DNA of 64,000 nt from an uncultured Clostridia bacterium (GCA_947629005.1 CANRCD010000003.1:61057-125056), one strand, 5' to 3'; numbered from the stretch's first letter, positions 1-9,770 are shown. The notes: generated by a model not told the origin, from the letters alone. A program made the numbers and translations.

Positions 1-3000
1 TGGCATATCATAGCGGTCGCGCTGTACCTCGGACTGTTTTTCGGGGCTCCAGGAATTCTGGCCGCCGTACTCGGCGTAATCCTTAAAGATTATACCGTCG
101 AAGCTGCCAAAAGCACTGCCCTTAACAGGGACAAAGGCGCTCATCTTGCTGTTGGTACCGATAACCCCGCCGGTGTTGTATGCGTAGAAGGACAGGTAGT
201 AGCTCTTGCCCTCTTCGATGGGAACAAAGCGGCGTACAACGGACGCGGTGCTGCCGCCCTTACTATCGGCAGAGTTCGTCAGGGACTTGCCATTGCCGTG
301 AACGTAAGAGTCGGAAATCGTGCCCACATAGTTGCCGCCGTTTTCGGCGTTGGTCCAGCCTTCGGCTCCATTCGAGAAGTCGCCGTTGGTAATGAGGTTT
401 TCTTCGCCCAAAGTCGCCTCAACAAGAGCAACGCTGATTTTTTCGCCCGAGCCGGTCTTAACGGTCAGCAGGGAGTTATTCATATCGGTCAGATAGGTTT
501 TCCCGTTTATGGTGTAGAGCAGCTCCGGCGTATAGCTGTAGCTGCCGGGCTCGGCTGTGACGCTATCCGACTTGATCTCGCCATCGTTACCGACAAAGCT
601 TATCTCCACCTCGGCGGCGGGCGCGTAGACCGCCTTGAGCTCGTATGTGCCGCCCTCCGCTATCATCACGCTAAGGTCTGATTTGGCCTTGTCAAGGTAA
701 TAGGTCTTTTGATTATATTCAATGGTATCGAGGGCGGGATAAGTGTAGAGCTTGCCGTCGCTGAGGCCCTCGGTAACGGCGGCGGGCTCTTTGATTGTAG
801 CTCCGTCCACGTCGGTAAAGGTGACATTTACCTTGGTCTCCTTCTGTTCGCCAACGGTCTCCTTTACGGTAAGAACGAAAGTAGGCCCTTCATGCTTACT
901 GCTATTGATGGAAGCAAACTTTCTGCTGCCGCTTTCGCTTATCATGGCAAGGGTAAACTGAGAATCTTTACCCGCCTTAAGATAATCCTTAAGGTTCTTG
1001 GTAAAGTCAACCTCAAAAACATCTCCCTCGGCCTTTGTGCCGCTAGCGTCACCCTCAGTTCGGTAATCATAGCCGGTAAAGCCAGCGTCGGAGCCCGCAG
1101 TTGTTCTTTTAGGCATCTTGCTTTCATCAAGAACAAGGCTACTGAGACTGTCCCTATCCCATACCGGATCGTTATAGTTTAAGAAGTACAGATGCATTTT
1201 TCCCGCAGCGCCCATATCCTCAGTTCCATTGGGTGTAACCATGGTCAAGCGCAGCACCGCCTTATCAAAGCTGTCGGGATCAACACCCGTCAAGTCGAAG
1301 CCCATGTAAGCATTTCTGGCTGTGTAGTTTGAAATCGCCGCTTGAATTATTTCTCTATTGGCTTCTTCTTTACCTTCATTAACCTCTTGTGCCTGCAAAT
1401 TATAAGCCGTAAAGCCATCCTTGGTGGCCTTTATCTTATTCTCAACAATATTGGTGACGCTTCCGACGCCAACGGCGTAGATGTAGTCGCCCTCTTTAAC
1501 AAAGTCGACAACTGATTCGCCGTTAAGGGTAACGGTGGTGGCATCTGGGGCGTATATTTTTATAGCCTGCTCCTTATTGTTAGTCGCGGTGAGGCTCTCG
1601 CCGGTTATGGAAACCGCGCTGCCGTCGCTTTCAACAGCTATTGAGGCAATTTGTAAATCGGAGGCAATAATGTCACTTTCGCCGTTCTTAAGGCTCTTGC
1701 CGCCCACAAGGCCGTACTCCCCGTCAGAGGCATAGGCCATCTTCGCGTCGGTGGTATAATCGCCGAAGGAGCCGTCAGCCGAATCGGTGTTCTTGACATA
1801 ATAATACAAGGTATTTCCGTCAACCGTAAACTTCGCCGCGCCCTTGTTCACATCGTTCTGAGCAAGATCCTCGGCGGATACATCGGCTGTTTCTCCAACT
1901 CTTGTGGGATAAAGTATAGTATTGAACTTGACCGCCGTGCCGGACTTTTCAAATCTGCCGTATTCGCACTGTGTGGCAAGGCCGTAATCCGCACTGTGAA
2001 CGCCGGTTGCAAGGTCAGCGGTCGCTCCTGCGGAGGCCATTACAATGTTAGCCTTGCCGTCAAAGGCGGTAGAAATGACGCCGTTGCCCGCCTTGGCGTT
2101 GCTCGAAGGCAAAAAATGCCAGTTCTGTCGGTAATTCTTAGCCGTTGTGCCGGTCACATAGTCGGAAACTATAGCGAAGCCGTCGTGCAGGAACAGCACG
2201 TTTCTGGTGTGACTTATGTTGTTGGAAACAAAGTTGCTGTGGCTGCCCTCGGCAAAGTCGAAGCTGTCATTGGAAACAGTGTACTCAAGCGCCTTGGCAT
2301 TGCTATGGAAGTGGTCCTTATCCGAACCCATATTTATGCCCTCGGCCTCGATGGTATTATGGGCTTGAGCTGTTCGCACCTCATTATACAGTGGGCTGCC
2401 GCTGTAGCCAACGCGGCCGCTGTCAACAAGCAGGGGCTGGCCATACGCATACATGAGCACCTGATTAAGGTCGGGGTGGGCGTGGCCGTTTGAGGGGTTG
2501 TTTGTGTAGCTGATATACACAGCTTCATCGGGATTCCAACTATTGCGCATATAGGCAGAGTTGGCATCCTTGTAGTATTTGGTGAGATATTCGCCGGTAC
2601 CTTCCTTGCCGCCGTTAACATAATTTGTTATATGCGGGTCGCCAAGAGCCGCGGCAAGAGTTATAAACTTATCCATTCTTGGACGGTAGTTGGAGTCGCC
2701 GATGTTCGTGTCGTAGCCGTTGGGGTATGCACATTCCATCGCAAAGCGGGTAGCGTAGGTGAGCATTGACTTATACTCATTGCCTATGTCATTGCCGTTA
2801 AGTATGCCCATGCGGTAAGCATCGCCGAACAGCTCGGCGCACCAAATGGCATAAGCGGGGCCGGACTCGGTAAAGCTCATGTCATCGTTATAGAGCTCCT
2901 TAAACTTGTCAATGAGGCGGCTCTCGTTATAGGCCTTCCATTCGTCGGAGTTTGTGAACTCGGGGAAGAACTCATAGGCCTTCTGCATACCAGCTAGATA

Positions 3001-4302
3001 AACCGCGCCCCAGTTGGACCAACCGAGGTTGGTGTTGTTTCTGGTGAAGTTCATATCGCCCCACATATAGTTAATGATGTTGAAGAAGCAATCCGCCGCA
3101 TCGGGGTTCTGCTCCGGGTCAAACACAGGCGTCGGGAGCAGATTATAGAGTACGTCAACCCAACGGTTGTTGCGCTCGCCGAACTCAATCGTGCGGCCGG
3201 CGTCCCCTGTGGTCTGGTCAAATTTACGGGTGAGAGCATTCATGAGCACAAGCAGCTTTTCTCCAAACTCCTTGCCCTCTGGATAACCCTCGGGGTCTTT
3301 GACATATTTTAGATATTCCCACACCATCGGGCGGGCATACCAGAAGCGGAGCGCAACATTTCGGTATTCGCTGTCAGAGCCGGTTGGCTTAGTCCAATAC
3401 GGGCCGTCGCCGCTGCTCTGCCAAGAGTATATGTTGCCAAGGCCGTCGGTGGAATTCCAAGTCCATTTGTTTTCGTCCCATATCGTGTTGCCGACGCTGA
3501 TTATGTGAAATTCGAGCGAGGGAAGCGTGCAGTTTCCATTAAGACGGGCGTACAGCTTGATTTCAGCGCTTTCAATATCCTTGCCCGCGAGGGTATCGAG
3601 CGGGAAATTGATGTAGGCGCGGCGGGTCTGCGAGCCAAAGGGCTCCGCTGCATTATCGCTCTGCTCCTTGACCTCGAGCTCCTTGGCCGCCCCGTAGTCG
3701 GTATCTTTGTTGCCCGAGTGGATAAAGGTGTCGCGGTCGGGCTTGATACTCGTCTGCGTTCCGTCGGTAAAATGTACAACGAGCTCAGGCTGATTATCCG
3801 ACTCCCTTGAAGCGACAAAAATAGGAAATGCCTGCTTCTGCCGCTCAAAGAGCATTATACTCATGTTCTTGTTGTCGAGCTCTTTTTTTAGATATTTCGT
3901 TATCTCGTCACCGGCAGCAGTATACTGGGTCATGGTCTTGCTTGTTACCTTTACCGTATCCAGCCATACGTCAAACTCGTAGGGGCCGGTGATGATAAAG
4001 TCCTTGGCCAACATAGCCTGCCCGATGTTGGCGTCAGCCTCCGTTATGTCAAAGGCCTTTACCGTGCCGTCAGCGGTGCGCTTGCGGTAATACTCGAGCA
4101 ACGCTCTTTTGGCCGCCGTGTAATCCCTCTTGTCCACGGCGGACTTTACGTCCTTAAGGCCGGGAAAGGCGGTATAATTCAGTTTTGCGAAGAAATCCTC
4201 GTCTTTCATAGATGCCGCCTCCGTAGTGACGGTGAACGCGCCAAAAAGCGAGAACACCATAGTCATCGCTACAAAAAGCGACAACAGCCTTCTTTTTTTC
4301 AT
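1..4302 (-). CDS. Secreted heparinase II/III-family polysaccharide lyase, partial at C-terminus
   Basis: The frame is open from an ATG at 4302 to the left edge (1434 codons), so the stop lies outside the window. It starts with a signal peptide (MKKRRLLSLFVAMTMVFSLF, then an AAS-type cleavage site). A CBM96/DNRLRE-like domain lies near residues 210-290 (AYINFPLDTL, IWDENKW). A helical region follows, then a heparinase II/III-type beta domain near 560-830 with GHAHPDLNQVLMYAYGQPL (about 605) and AHNTI (about 646), the family hallmarks. A second CBM96-like domain lies near 985-1145, then Ig/MucBP-like repeats and a CBM4/9-like domain (ENLITNGDFSNGAEGW) up to the edge. The RBS GGGAGGTAAAGGAAA precedes the start. 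The gene lies 16 bases after a nucleotidyltransferase in an apparent operon. The substrate (uronate-containing glycan) is inferred from the family only. The small frames seen in this stretch are shadows. Confidence 0.85.
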   Translation of the reverse strand, partial: MKKRRLLSLFVAMTMVFSLFGAFTVTTEAASMKDEDFFAKLNYTAFPGLKDVKSAVDKRDYTAAKRALLEYYRKRTADGTVKAFDITEADANIGQAMLAKDFIITGPYEFDVWLDTVKVTSKTMTQYTAAGDEITKYLKKELDNKNMSIMLFERQKQAFPIFVASRESDNQPELVVHFTDGTQTSIKPDRDTFIHSGNKDTDYGAAKELEVKEQSDNAAEPFGSQTRRAYINFPLDTLAGKDIESAEIKLYARLNGNCTLPSLEFHIISVGNTIWDENKWTWNSTDGLGNIYSWQSSGDGPYWTKPTGSDSEYRNVALRFWYARPMVWEYLKYVKDPEGYPEGKEFGEKLLVLMNALTRKFDQTTGDAGRTIEFGERNNRWVDVLYNLLPTPVFDPEQNPDAADCFFNIINYMWGDMNFTRNNTNLGWSNWGAVYLAGMQKAYEFFPEFTNSDEWKAYNESRLIDKFKELYNDDMSFTESGPAYAIWCAELFGDAYRMGILNGNDIGNEYKSMLTYATRFAMECAYPNGYDTNIGDSNYRPRMDKFITLAAALGDPHITNYVNGGKEGTGEYLTKYYKDANSAYMRNSWNPDEAVYISYTNNPSNGHAHPDLNQVLMYAYGQPLLVDSGRVGYSGSPLYNEVRTAQAHNTIEAEGINMGSDKDHFHSNAKALEYTVSNDSFDFAEGSHSNFVSNNISHTRNVLFLHDGFAIVSDYVTGTTAKNYRQNWHFLPSSNAKAGNGVISTAFDGKANIVMASAGATADLATGVHSADYGLATQCEYGRFEKSGTAVKFNTILYPTRVGETADVSAEDLAQNDVNKGAAKFTVDGNTLYYYVKNTDSADGSFGDYTTDAKMAYASDGEYGLVGGKSLKNGESDIIASDLQIASIAVESDGSAVSITGESLTATNNKEQAIKIYAPDATTVTLNGESVVDFVKEGDYIYAVGVGSVTNIVENKIKATKDGFTAYNLQAQEVNEGKEEANREIIQAAISNYTARNAYMGFDLTGVDPDSFDKAVLRLTMVTPNGTEDMGAAGKMHLYFLNYNDPVWDRDSLSSLVLDESKMPKRTTAGSDAGFTGYDYRTEGDASGTKAEGDVFEVDFTKNLKDYLKAGKDSQFTLAMISESGSRKFASINSSKHEGPTFVLTVKETVGEQKETKVNVTFTDVDGATIKEPAAVTEGLSDGKLYTYPALDTIEYNQKTYYLDKAKSDLSVMIAEGGTYELKAVYAPAAEVEISFVGNDGEIKSDSVTAEPGSYSYTPELLYTINGKTYLTDMNNSLLTVKTGSGEKISVALVEATLGEENLITNGDFSNGAEGWTNAENGGNYVGTISDSYVHGNGKSLTNSADSKGGSTASVVRRFVPIEEGKSYYLSFYAYNTGGVIGTNSKMSAFVPVKGSAFGSFDGIIFKDYAEYGGQNSWSPEKQSEVQRDRYDMP

Positions 4303-4318
4303 TTTCCTTTACCTCCCT

Positions 4319-5068
4319 TTATTCTATGGTGTATTTATACACCTTTTTTACATATTCATAGCTCCTGAGGTCGCCGATATCGTATCTCTTTCCGGGCATC
4401 TCGTATGCGTACACAGGTGTTTTCTCACACATATAGCAAACGAGGCTGCCGGGGGCGTCGATGCCGCAGCCCTCGTCGATGCCGCGCTTTATGAGAGGCA
4501 GATCCTCTCTGCGGTAAAAGTAGAACGGGCCGACGCACCAGTTGCTTTTGGGCTCGCGGGGCTTTTCCTCCATAGAGATTATGCGCATATTTTCGTCGGG
4601 AACCATAACTCCGCAGCGGCGCAGCTCTTCGAGGCTCTCCTCATAGTCGCACATAACGGCGGAGCTGTTTTTGCTTTTGGCAAAGTCCACAAACTCCCTG
4701 AACGAAAAGTCGATAAGGTTGTCTCCGGCAATCACAAGCAAATCCTCGTTTTCGAGGCCGCACTCGTCAATGGCGAACTGTATATCCTTCACCGCGCCGA
4801 GGCGGGCCTCGTTGGATACGCTGCCGTCGTCGATGACCGTCACAGGCTTTTTAACGGCGGTATTTTTGTCCCTCCACGCGGTAAACTCATTATAGTAGCG
4901 GTGGTTCGACACGATAATGTGCCCGTCAACGCCGTCGATGTTATCTATATCCCGAAGCAGATGGTCAAGGATAGACATTCCGTTTACCTCAAGCAAGGCC
5001 TTGGGAAAGCTTTCCGTCAGCGGATACAGCCTTGTGGCATAGCCCGCGGCAAGCACAACGCATTTCAT
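4319..5068 (-). CDS. Sugar-1-phosphate nucleotidyltransferase family protein
   Basis: This 249-residue protein has the nucleotidyltransferase signature at its N-terminus (AAGYATRLYPLTESFPKALL, with Tyr where the second Gly of GxGTRLxPLT usually sits) and AGDNLIDF for the metal site. Such enzymes activate sugar phosphates with an NTP; the sugar cannot be told from sequence. There is no hexapeptide tail, so it is a short catalytic-only form. The start is set by GGAGGAGAAGCT before ATG 5068. It lies 26 bases after glyS and 16 bases before the secreted lyase gene, an odd operon of translation, sugar activation and polysaccharide breakdown. Confidence 0.85.
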   Translation of the reverse strand: MKCVVLAAGYATRLYPLTESFPKALLEVNGMSILDHLLRDIDNIDGVDGHIIVSNHRYYNEFTAWRDKNTAVKKPVTVIDDGSVSNEARLGAVKDIQFAIDECGLENEDLLVIAGDNLIDFSFREFVDFAKSKNSSAVMCDYEESLEELRRCGVMVPDENMRIISMEEKPREPKSNWCVGPFYFYRREDLPLIKRGIDEGCGIDAPGSLVCYMCEKTPVYAYEMPGKRYDIGDLRSYEYVKKVYKYTIE

Positions 5069-5094
5069 AGCTTCTCCTCCTCTGTACGGCGGGC

Positions 5095-6486
5095 CTAAAA
5101 GGCCAGCAGAGCGTCCATATAGGCGTCCAGCTCGTCGATTTTTATTCTCTTTTGCTCCATAGTGTCGCGGTCTCGCACGGTGACGCAGCCGTCCTCGGCG
5201 GTTTCAAAGTCCACGGTTATGCAGACCGGAGTGCCTATCTCGTCCTGACGGCGGTAGCGTTTGCCTATGGAGCCGGCCTCGTCGTAGTCGCAGGGGTACT
5301 TTTTAAGCAGCCTTTGATAAATCTCGGTCGCGCTTTCGCTGAGCTTTTTGCTCAGCGGCAGCACCGCCGCCTTGACCGGCGCAAGATATGGCGCGAGGCG
5401 CAGCACCACGCGAACGTCTCCCTCGCCGACCTCCTCCTCGTCGTATGCGTCGCACAGGAAGGCCAGCGCCACTCGGTCCGCGCCGAGGGACGGCTCGATC
5501 ACGTAGGGGATATAGCGTTCGTTCGTCACAGGGTCGATATACTCCATGCTCTCGCCGCTGTGGTTCTGGTGCTGCGTGAGGTCGTAATCGGTTCTGTCGG
5601 CAATGCCCCAAAGCTCTCCCCAGCCGAATGGGAACAGGAATTCGATGTCGGTCGTTCCCTTGGAATAGAAGCTGAGCTCCTCCTTGCTGTGGTCGCGCAG
5701 GCGCATATTTTCCTCCTTGAGGCCAAGCGAGATGAGGAAGTCGCGGCAGTAGGCGCGCCAATAGTCGAACCACTGCATATCCTCGCCGGGCTTGCAGAAG
5801 AATTCCATTTCCATCTGCTCAAACTCTCGTATGCGAAAGATGAAGTTGCCGGGGGTTATTTCATTGCGGAAGCTCTTGCCCACCTGGCACACGCCGAAGG
5901 GTATTTTGCGGCGGGTGGTGCGGGCTATGTTCTTGAAGTTCACAAAAATTCCCTGCGCCGTTTCGGGGCGGAGGTAAACCTCGCTTTTTGCGTCCTCGGT
6001 GACGCCCTGAAAGGTTTTGAACATCAAATTAAACTTGCGTATATCGGTGAAGTTGTGACCGCCGCACTTGGGGCAGGGAATGTTGTTTTCTTTGATATAT
6101 TCCACCATTTTGGCGTCGCTCCAGCCGTCAACCACAATGTTTTCGCCCTTTTCATGGCAGAAGTCCTCAATCAGCTTGTCGGCGCGCTGGCGGCTCTTAC
6201 AGTCCTTGCAGTCCATAAGCGGGTCGCTGAAGCCGCCCACGTGACCGCTGGCAACCCAAACCTCGGGATTCATGAGGATGGCGCTGTCAAGGCCTACATT
6301 ATGCGGGCTTTCCTGCACGAACTTCTTCCACCATGCCTTTTTTACGTTGTTCTTAAACTCCACGCCGAGAGGGCCGTAATCCCACGAATTGGAAAGCCCT
6401 CCGTAAATTTCGCTTCCGGGATAAACATAGCCTCGTCCCTTGCAGAGAGCTACAATTTTATCCATGGTTTTATCTTCGTTTCGCAT
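5095..6486 (-). CDS. glyS: Glycyl-tRNA synthetase, single-chain class II (alpha2) type
   Basis: It charges tRNA-Gly. The 463-residue length, [14 protein letters not shown], the motif 2 region [19 protein letters not shown] and the motif 3 [10 protein letters not shown] identify the eukaryotic/archaeal-type single-chain enzyme. Cys pairs CKDC (about 92) and CPKC (about 138) suggest a zinc site in the insertion. The start is ATG 6486, eight bases after AGAAAGGA; the in-frame GTG at 6492 lies too close to the RBS. No T-box is seen in the short leader. It is the first gene of the apparent operon with the downstream nucleotidyltransferase. Confidence 0.96.
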   Translation of the reverse strand: MRNEDKTMDKIVALCKGRGYVYPGSEIYGGLSNSWDYGPLGVEFKNNVKKAWWKKFVQESPHNVGLDSAILMNPEVWVASGHVGGFSDPLMDCKDCKSRQRADKLIEDFCHEKGENIVVDGWSDAKMVEYIKENNIPCPKCGGHNFTDIRKFNLMFKTFQGVTEDAKSEVYLRPETAQGIFVNFKNIARTTRRKIPFGVCQVGKSFRNEITPGNFIFRIREFEQMEMEFFCKPGEDMQWFDYWRAYCRDFLISLGLKEENMRLRDHSKEELSFYSKGTTDIEFLFPFGWGELWGIADRTDYDLTQHQNHSGESMEYIDPVTNERYIPYVIEPSLGADRVALAFLCDAYDEEEVGEGDVRVVLRLAPYLAPVKAAVLPLSKKLSESATEIYQRLLKKYPCDYDEAGSIGKRYRRQDEIGTPVCITVDFETAEDGCVTVRDRDTMEQKRIKIDELDAYMDALLAF

Positions 6487-6535
6487 ACACACATTCCTTT
6501 CTTGGGTACTTTAAGGCACTATACTACTAATAACT

Positions 6536-6564
6536 ATTCTACACTAAAAAAGCCGTCTTGTAAA
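6536..6564 (-). promoter_or_regulatory. Sigma-A promoter of glyS
   Basis: On the minus strand a TTTACA -35 box (6559-6564) is followed by a 17-base spacer and a TAGAAT -10 box (6536-6541), about 50 bases upstream of the glyS start. Confidence 0.65.
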
Positions 6565-6637
6565 GTGCAAATTAAAAAATTTTTAATTTTTTATGACGTT
6601 TTGGCGCAGCTCTGCCGCCTCCCGATTTCAGGAGTTT

Positions 6638-6666
6638 TTGAGAATATAATTCCCTTCGGTGATAAT
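6638..6666 (+). promoter_or_regulatory. Sigma-A promoter of the fused nucleotidyltransferase gene
   Basis: TTGAGA (6638-6643), a 17-base spacer and GATAAT (6661-6666) lie 35 bases before the start codon, diverging from the glyS promoter. Confidence 0.6.
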
Positions 6667-6701
6667 ACTAAGACTATCTTTGGCATTAGGGAGGCAAGAA
6701 C

Positions 6702-9092
6702 ATGAAGGCAATTATCATGGCGGGAGGCGAGGGAACGCGCATGAGGCCGCTGACCTGCGACGTTCCCAAGCCGCTTGTGCGGCTGGTGAGCGCACCGGTG
6801 ATGGAGCACACCATCCGCCTTTTAAAGCGCTGCGGTTTTGAGGACATAGCCGTAACGATAGGCTATCTGGGCGGAAAAATCCGCGACCGCTTTGGCGGCG
6901 GCGGGGAGCTCGGCGTTCGGCTGAGCTATTATCCCGAGGACAGTCCGCTGGGTACGGCGGGAGGAGTGAAACGCGCCGCGGACGGCGGCGAAGTTTTGTG
7001 CATAAGCGGCGGCATAGTAACGGACATCGACCTCAGCGCGCTGGTGGACTTTCACAAGAGCAGAGGGGCCGAGGCCACTCTCGCGCTGACGAGGATATCT
7101 GCCCCTATGGGACGGGGCATGGCCGTGACCGACGCCTCGGGCGCCGTTACGCGCTTTGTTGACGACCCTGACTGGGGACTGGCAACCTCCACCCTTGCCT
7201 GCGCGGGGATATATGTGCTGTCGGCGGCGGCTCTGGATTTTATCCCCGACGGCGGGGCAGACTTCGAGCGCGACGTTTTCCCCTCAATGCTGCGGGAGGG
7301 GCGGGGTCTGTATGCCCAAAAGTGCGAGGGTTACTGGTGCGACGTGAGCGATCCGTCGGCCTATCGCCGCTGCTGCGCCGATGTGCTGGACAAAAAAGTC
7401 TCCGTATATATGCCCGAACAGACCGACGAGGGTCTCTGGCTGGAGGAGGGGGCTCTTCTGGAGCAGGGAGCCGTGCTGCGGCCGCCGGTATACATTGGCG
7501 CGGGGAGCCGTGTTTTTCGCGGGGCAAGGATTGAAGGATACAGCGTTCTCGGTAGCGGGGTGAGCGTCAGTCGGGGTGCCGGCGTCAAGCGCAGCGTACT
7601 GCTGGACGGCTGCCGCGTTGAGGAAAACGCCCAGCTCCGCGGCTGCGTGGCCGACGAAGGAGCCGTGCTGCGGCGCGGCTGTTCGGTATACGAGCAGGCC
7701 GTCATCGGGCGCGGCAGCGTTGTGGGCGAAAACTGCGCCGTAAAACCCTCGGTGCGCGTATGGCCTGACAAGGAGCTACCCGCCGAGAGCGTGCAAAAGA
7801 AAAATCTGATATGGGGCGGCTGCTCTTCGGCCGATATATGGACACGCTCGGGCGTGCGGGGCGAGCTGGGGCTCGAAATAACGCCGGAAGTGTTCGCGCG
7901 GCTCGGGGCCGCCATGGGCACAATTTGCGGAGGCGGACGGCTGGCAGTGTCCGATCACGGCTCTCCCGCTTCGGCCATGCTGAAAAGCGCCTTCACCGGC
8001 GGCGCGCTGTCCGCGGGGGCGAAGCTCTACGATTTCGGCGAGCAGCCCCTGCCCGTAAGCCGCAGCGGAGTGCGCTTCCACCGCATGACGGCGGGGGTAT
8101 CGATTAACGTATATAGGCGCGGCGGAGCCGACATCGCCGAGGCAAGGCTTATAACCTCCGGCGGAGCCGATCCGGACAAGGATTTCATTTCGGCCCTGCG
8201 CTCGGTCTTTGAGCGGGAGGACTTCGCCCGAGCCGGAGCCGACACCGTGTTCGAGACGGAATATCTGTTTGAATACAAGCTCTTTTATCTTAAAAACCTC
8301 ATCAACTCCACCACAAAGCAAAGCCTCGGCTTCAAGCTGACGCTTGGCTGCGGCTCGCCGTGGGCCGAGCGGCTGCTCAGGAGCGCGGGAAGCGACCTTG
8401 GCTGCGTTGTGGAGCTGTGCGGCGCGGCCAACGCGGAGGAGATGGCCTCCGCCGTAAAGAGCGGCGGCGCGGACCTCGGCGCCATCATCGACCCATCCTG
8501 CGAGGAGCTCACCCTCATCGACGCCGCCGGAAATGTGCTGAGCCGCGACATCTACACCCTGCTTACCGCCATGATAGTAATGAAGACTCACGAAAAGGCC
8601 CGTATCTTCGTACCGGTCTCCGCCCCGTCGGGGGTAGAGCTGCTGGCGGAACGCTTCGGCGCCTCCGTCACACGGACGCGGGTTTCGCCTCAGGAGCTCA
8701 TGCGAGAGCTGACCCGAGGCGGTGACAGCTGCCTGCGCGACCAGTTTATCTACGCCTTCGACGCGGTGGGCGCGCTCATAAAGCTGATGGACTTCATGAA
8801 AAGCGAAAACGCCTCCCTCGCCGAGCTCACGGCCCGCCTCCCCGAGACTCACATGGTTCACACCGGCGTGGACTGCGCCGAAAAGGCCGAGGCCATGGAG
8901 CGTATGCGCGAGCGTCACAGCCTTGACCGTCCCGATATGACCGACGGCCTGCGTCTTAGCTTTGACGGCGGCTGGGTGCTTATTCTGCCCTCCGAAAACG
9001 GCCCCGCCATAAACATCACCAGTCAAGGCTACTGCGAGGAATACGCCCGCGAGCTTGCCGATATGTGCGCGGACGAGCTGAGCGGACGTTAA
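6702..9092 (+). CDS. NDP-sugar pyrophosphorylase / hexapeptide / degenerate phosphohexomutase fusion
   Basis: This 796-residue protein begins with a nucleotidyltransferase domain (1-230; MAGGEGTRMRPLTCDVPKPL). A left-handed beta-helix of hexapeptide repeats follows (about 240-370; VYIGAGSRV, AVIGRGSVVGENC). From about 385 to the end there is a phosphomannomutase/phosphoglucomutase-like region. In that region the phosphoserine loop, normally TASHNP, reads TAGVSINV (about 463). The metal loop, normally DGDGDR, reads GGADLGAIIDPS (about 588). The mutase part is therefore probably not catalytic. Related fusions are annotated as mannose-1-phosphate guanylyltransferases in Clostridia and other phyla. 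RBS GGGAGG precedes ATG 6702. It is monocistronic, ended by the hairpin near 9400. Confidence 0.85.
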   Translation: MKAIIMAGGEGTRMRPLTCDVPKPLVRLVSAPVMEHTIRLLKRCGFEDIAVTIGYLGGKIRDRFGGGGELGVRLSYYPEDSPLGTAGGVKRAADGGEVLCISGGIVTDIDLSALVDFHKSRGAEATLALTRISAPMGRGMAVTDASGAVTRFVDDPDWGLATSTLACAGIYVLSAAALDFIPDGGADFERDVFPSMLREGRGLYAQKCEGYWCDVSDPSAYRRCCADVLDKKVSVYMPEQTDEGLWLEEGALLEQGAVLRPPVYIGAGSRVFRGARIEGYSVLGSGVSVSRGAGVKRSVLLDGCRVEENAQLRGCVADEGAVLRRGCSVYEQAVIGRGSVVGENCAVKPSVRVWPDKELPAESVQKKNLIWGGCSSADIWTRSGVRGELGLEITPEVFARLGAAMGTICGGGRLAVSDHGSPASAMLKSAFTGGALSAGAKLYDFGEQPLPVSRSGVRFHRMTAGVSINVYRRGGADIAEARLITSGGADPDKDFISALRSVFEREDFARAGADTVFETEYLFEYKLFYLKNLINSTTKQSLGFKLTLGCGSPWAERLLRSAGSDLGCVVELCGAANAEEMASAVKSGGADLGAIIDPSCEELTLIDAAGNVLSRDIYTLLTAMIVMKTHEKARIFVPVSAPSGVELLAERFGASVTRTRVSPQELMRELTRGGDSCLRDQFIYAFDAVGALIKLMDFMKSENASLAELTARLPETHMVHTGVDCAEKAEAMERMRERHSLDRPDMTDGLRLSFDGGWVLILPSENGPAINITSQGYCEEYARELADMCADELSGR

Positions 9093-9395
9093 GCGCGGTT
9101 TTTCGGGCTGTCCGCAAACATTTTTCAAAAAAGGGTTTACTTTTCTTTCCACTAAAATATATTTGTAAAATGTTTGGATAACTCCCCCGTGTTGTAAACA
9201 CTGATTAAATCCGGCGGTTCGGCCGCACTTAACGGCAAAAACGTCAAAACCGTGAAGGTTTTTTGCCGGAACAGCCTCGAGAACTCGCGGCCGCTGTGCG
9301 AAGCGTGGGAGGTGGAGGTTACTTGGTAACACGCAAAAAATAAGAGGGTAAATGCCCCTGAAATACCGTCGCTTAAAAATCAACCGACGCCCCGC
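9093..9395 (+). other. Intergenic stretch with a MITE end and an orphan open frame
   Basis: No complete gene is seen. A 23-base copy of a repeat end lies at 9194-9216. From inside it (about 9201) to a TAA at about 9329 a frame without start codon reads plausible protein, including KVFCRNSLENSRPL. This may be a decayed gene or chance. Confidence 0.35.
9194..9216 (+). repeat. Solo terminus of the 169-bp MITE-like family
   Basis: These 23 bases (GTAAACACTGATTAAATCCG, then GCG) match the left end of the complete element at 49419-49587 exactly. No matching inverted end is seen downstream, so this is a truncated or solo copy. Confidence 0.6.
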
Positions 9396-9425
9396 GCAAA
9401 AAAAGCCGGCTAAGCCGGCTTTTTT
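9396..9425. terminator. Bidirectional terminator
   Basis: AGCCGGC-TAA-GCCGGCT is flanked by A-runs on the left and T-runs on the right, so it can stop transcription from both the plus-strand fusion gene and the minus-strand 85-codon gene that converge here. Confidence 0.85.
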
Positions 9426-9435
9426 GCGTTTTGCT

Positions 9436-9684
9436 CTACCTTATGAGCCAATCCTCGGCCACATCGCGCAGATGGCAGGGATCGACCTCATTTTCGTAAA
9501 GCATGGCAATGAAATTCTCGGCTTCGGCCCTTGTGCAAAAGATGTCCTCAAGACTGCTCTCAGAGATCAGCCTTCCGTCCTCGCGCATTTGCGCGCTGAC
9601 GCCGTAAACCTCGGTTGTCCCATTATAGGAAACGACGGTTTCGTATGAATACTCCAATCGACCGAAACCATTGCCGCACGTCAC
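9436..9684 (-). CDS. Small DUF6514-like protein
   Basis: An 82-residue protein with no recognised catalytic motif. Its layout (substrate-free beta N-half, then AEAENFIAMLYENEVDPCHL and RDVAEDWLIR at the C-end) resembles the clostridial DUF6514 family from memory; function is unknown. The GTG at 9684 is preferred because it lies eight bases after GGGAGG; the upstream in-frame GTG at 9693 overlaps that RBS. It has its own promoter and a leader that can form a stem (AGGAGCGG / CCGCTCCT). Confidence 0.7.
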   Translation of the reverse strand: MTCGNGFGRLEYSYETVVSYNGTTEVYGVSAQMREDGRLISESSLEDIFCTRAEAENFIAMLYENEVDPCHLRDVAEDWLIR

Positions 9685-9770
9685 TCTTCTCACCTCCCGA
9701 ACGGCCGCAAATAGGAGCGGGGGGGTAAATTTTATTCGAACATCAGCCGCTCCTGTGGCTTGTTATCCAG

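Noticed and set aside
6487..6600. T-box leader for glyS (also asnS, argS)
   Set aside because: Leaders are too short and no T-box consensus or specifier hairpin is visible.
5152..6705. 517-codon plus-strand open frame
   Set aside because: Antisense shadow of glyS, whose synthetase motifs are unambiguous; long antisense frames are common in this GC-rich codon usage.
7776..9383. 535-codon minus-strand open frame
   Set aside because: Antisense shadow of the nucleotidyltransferase fusion gene; no RBS and no family resemblance.
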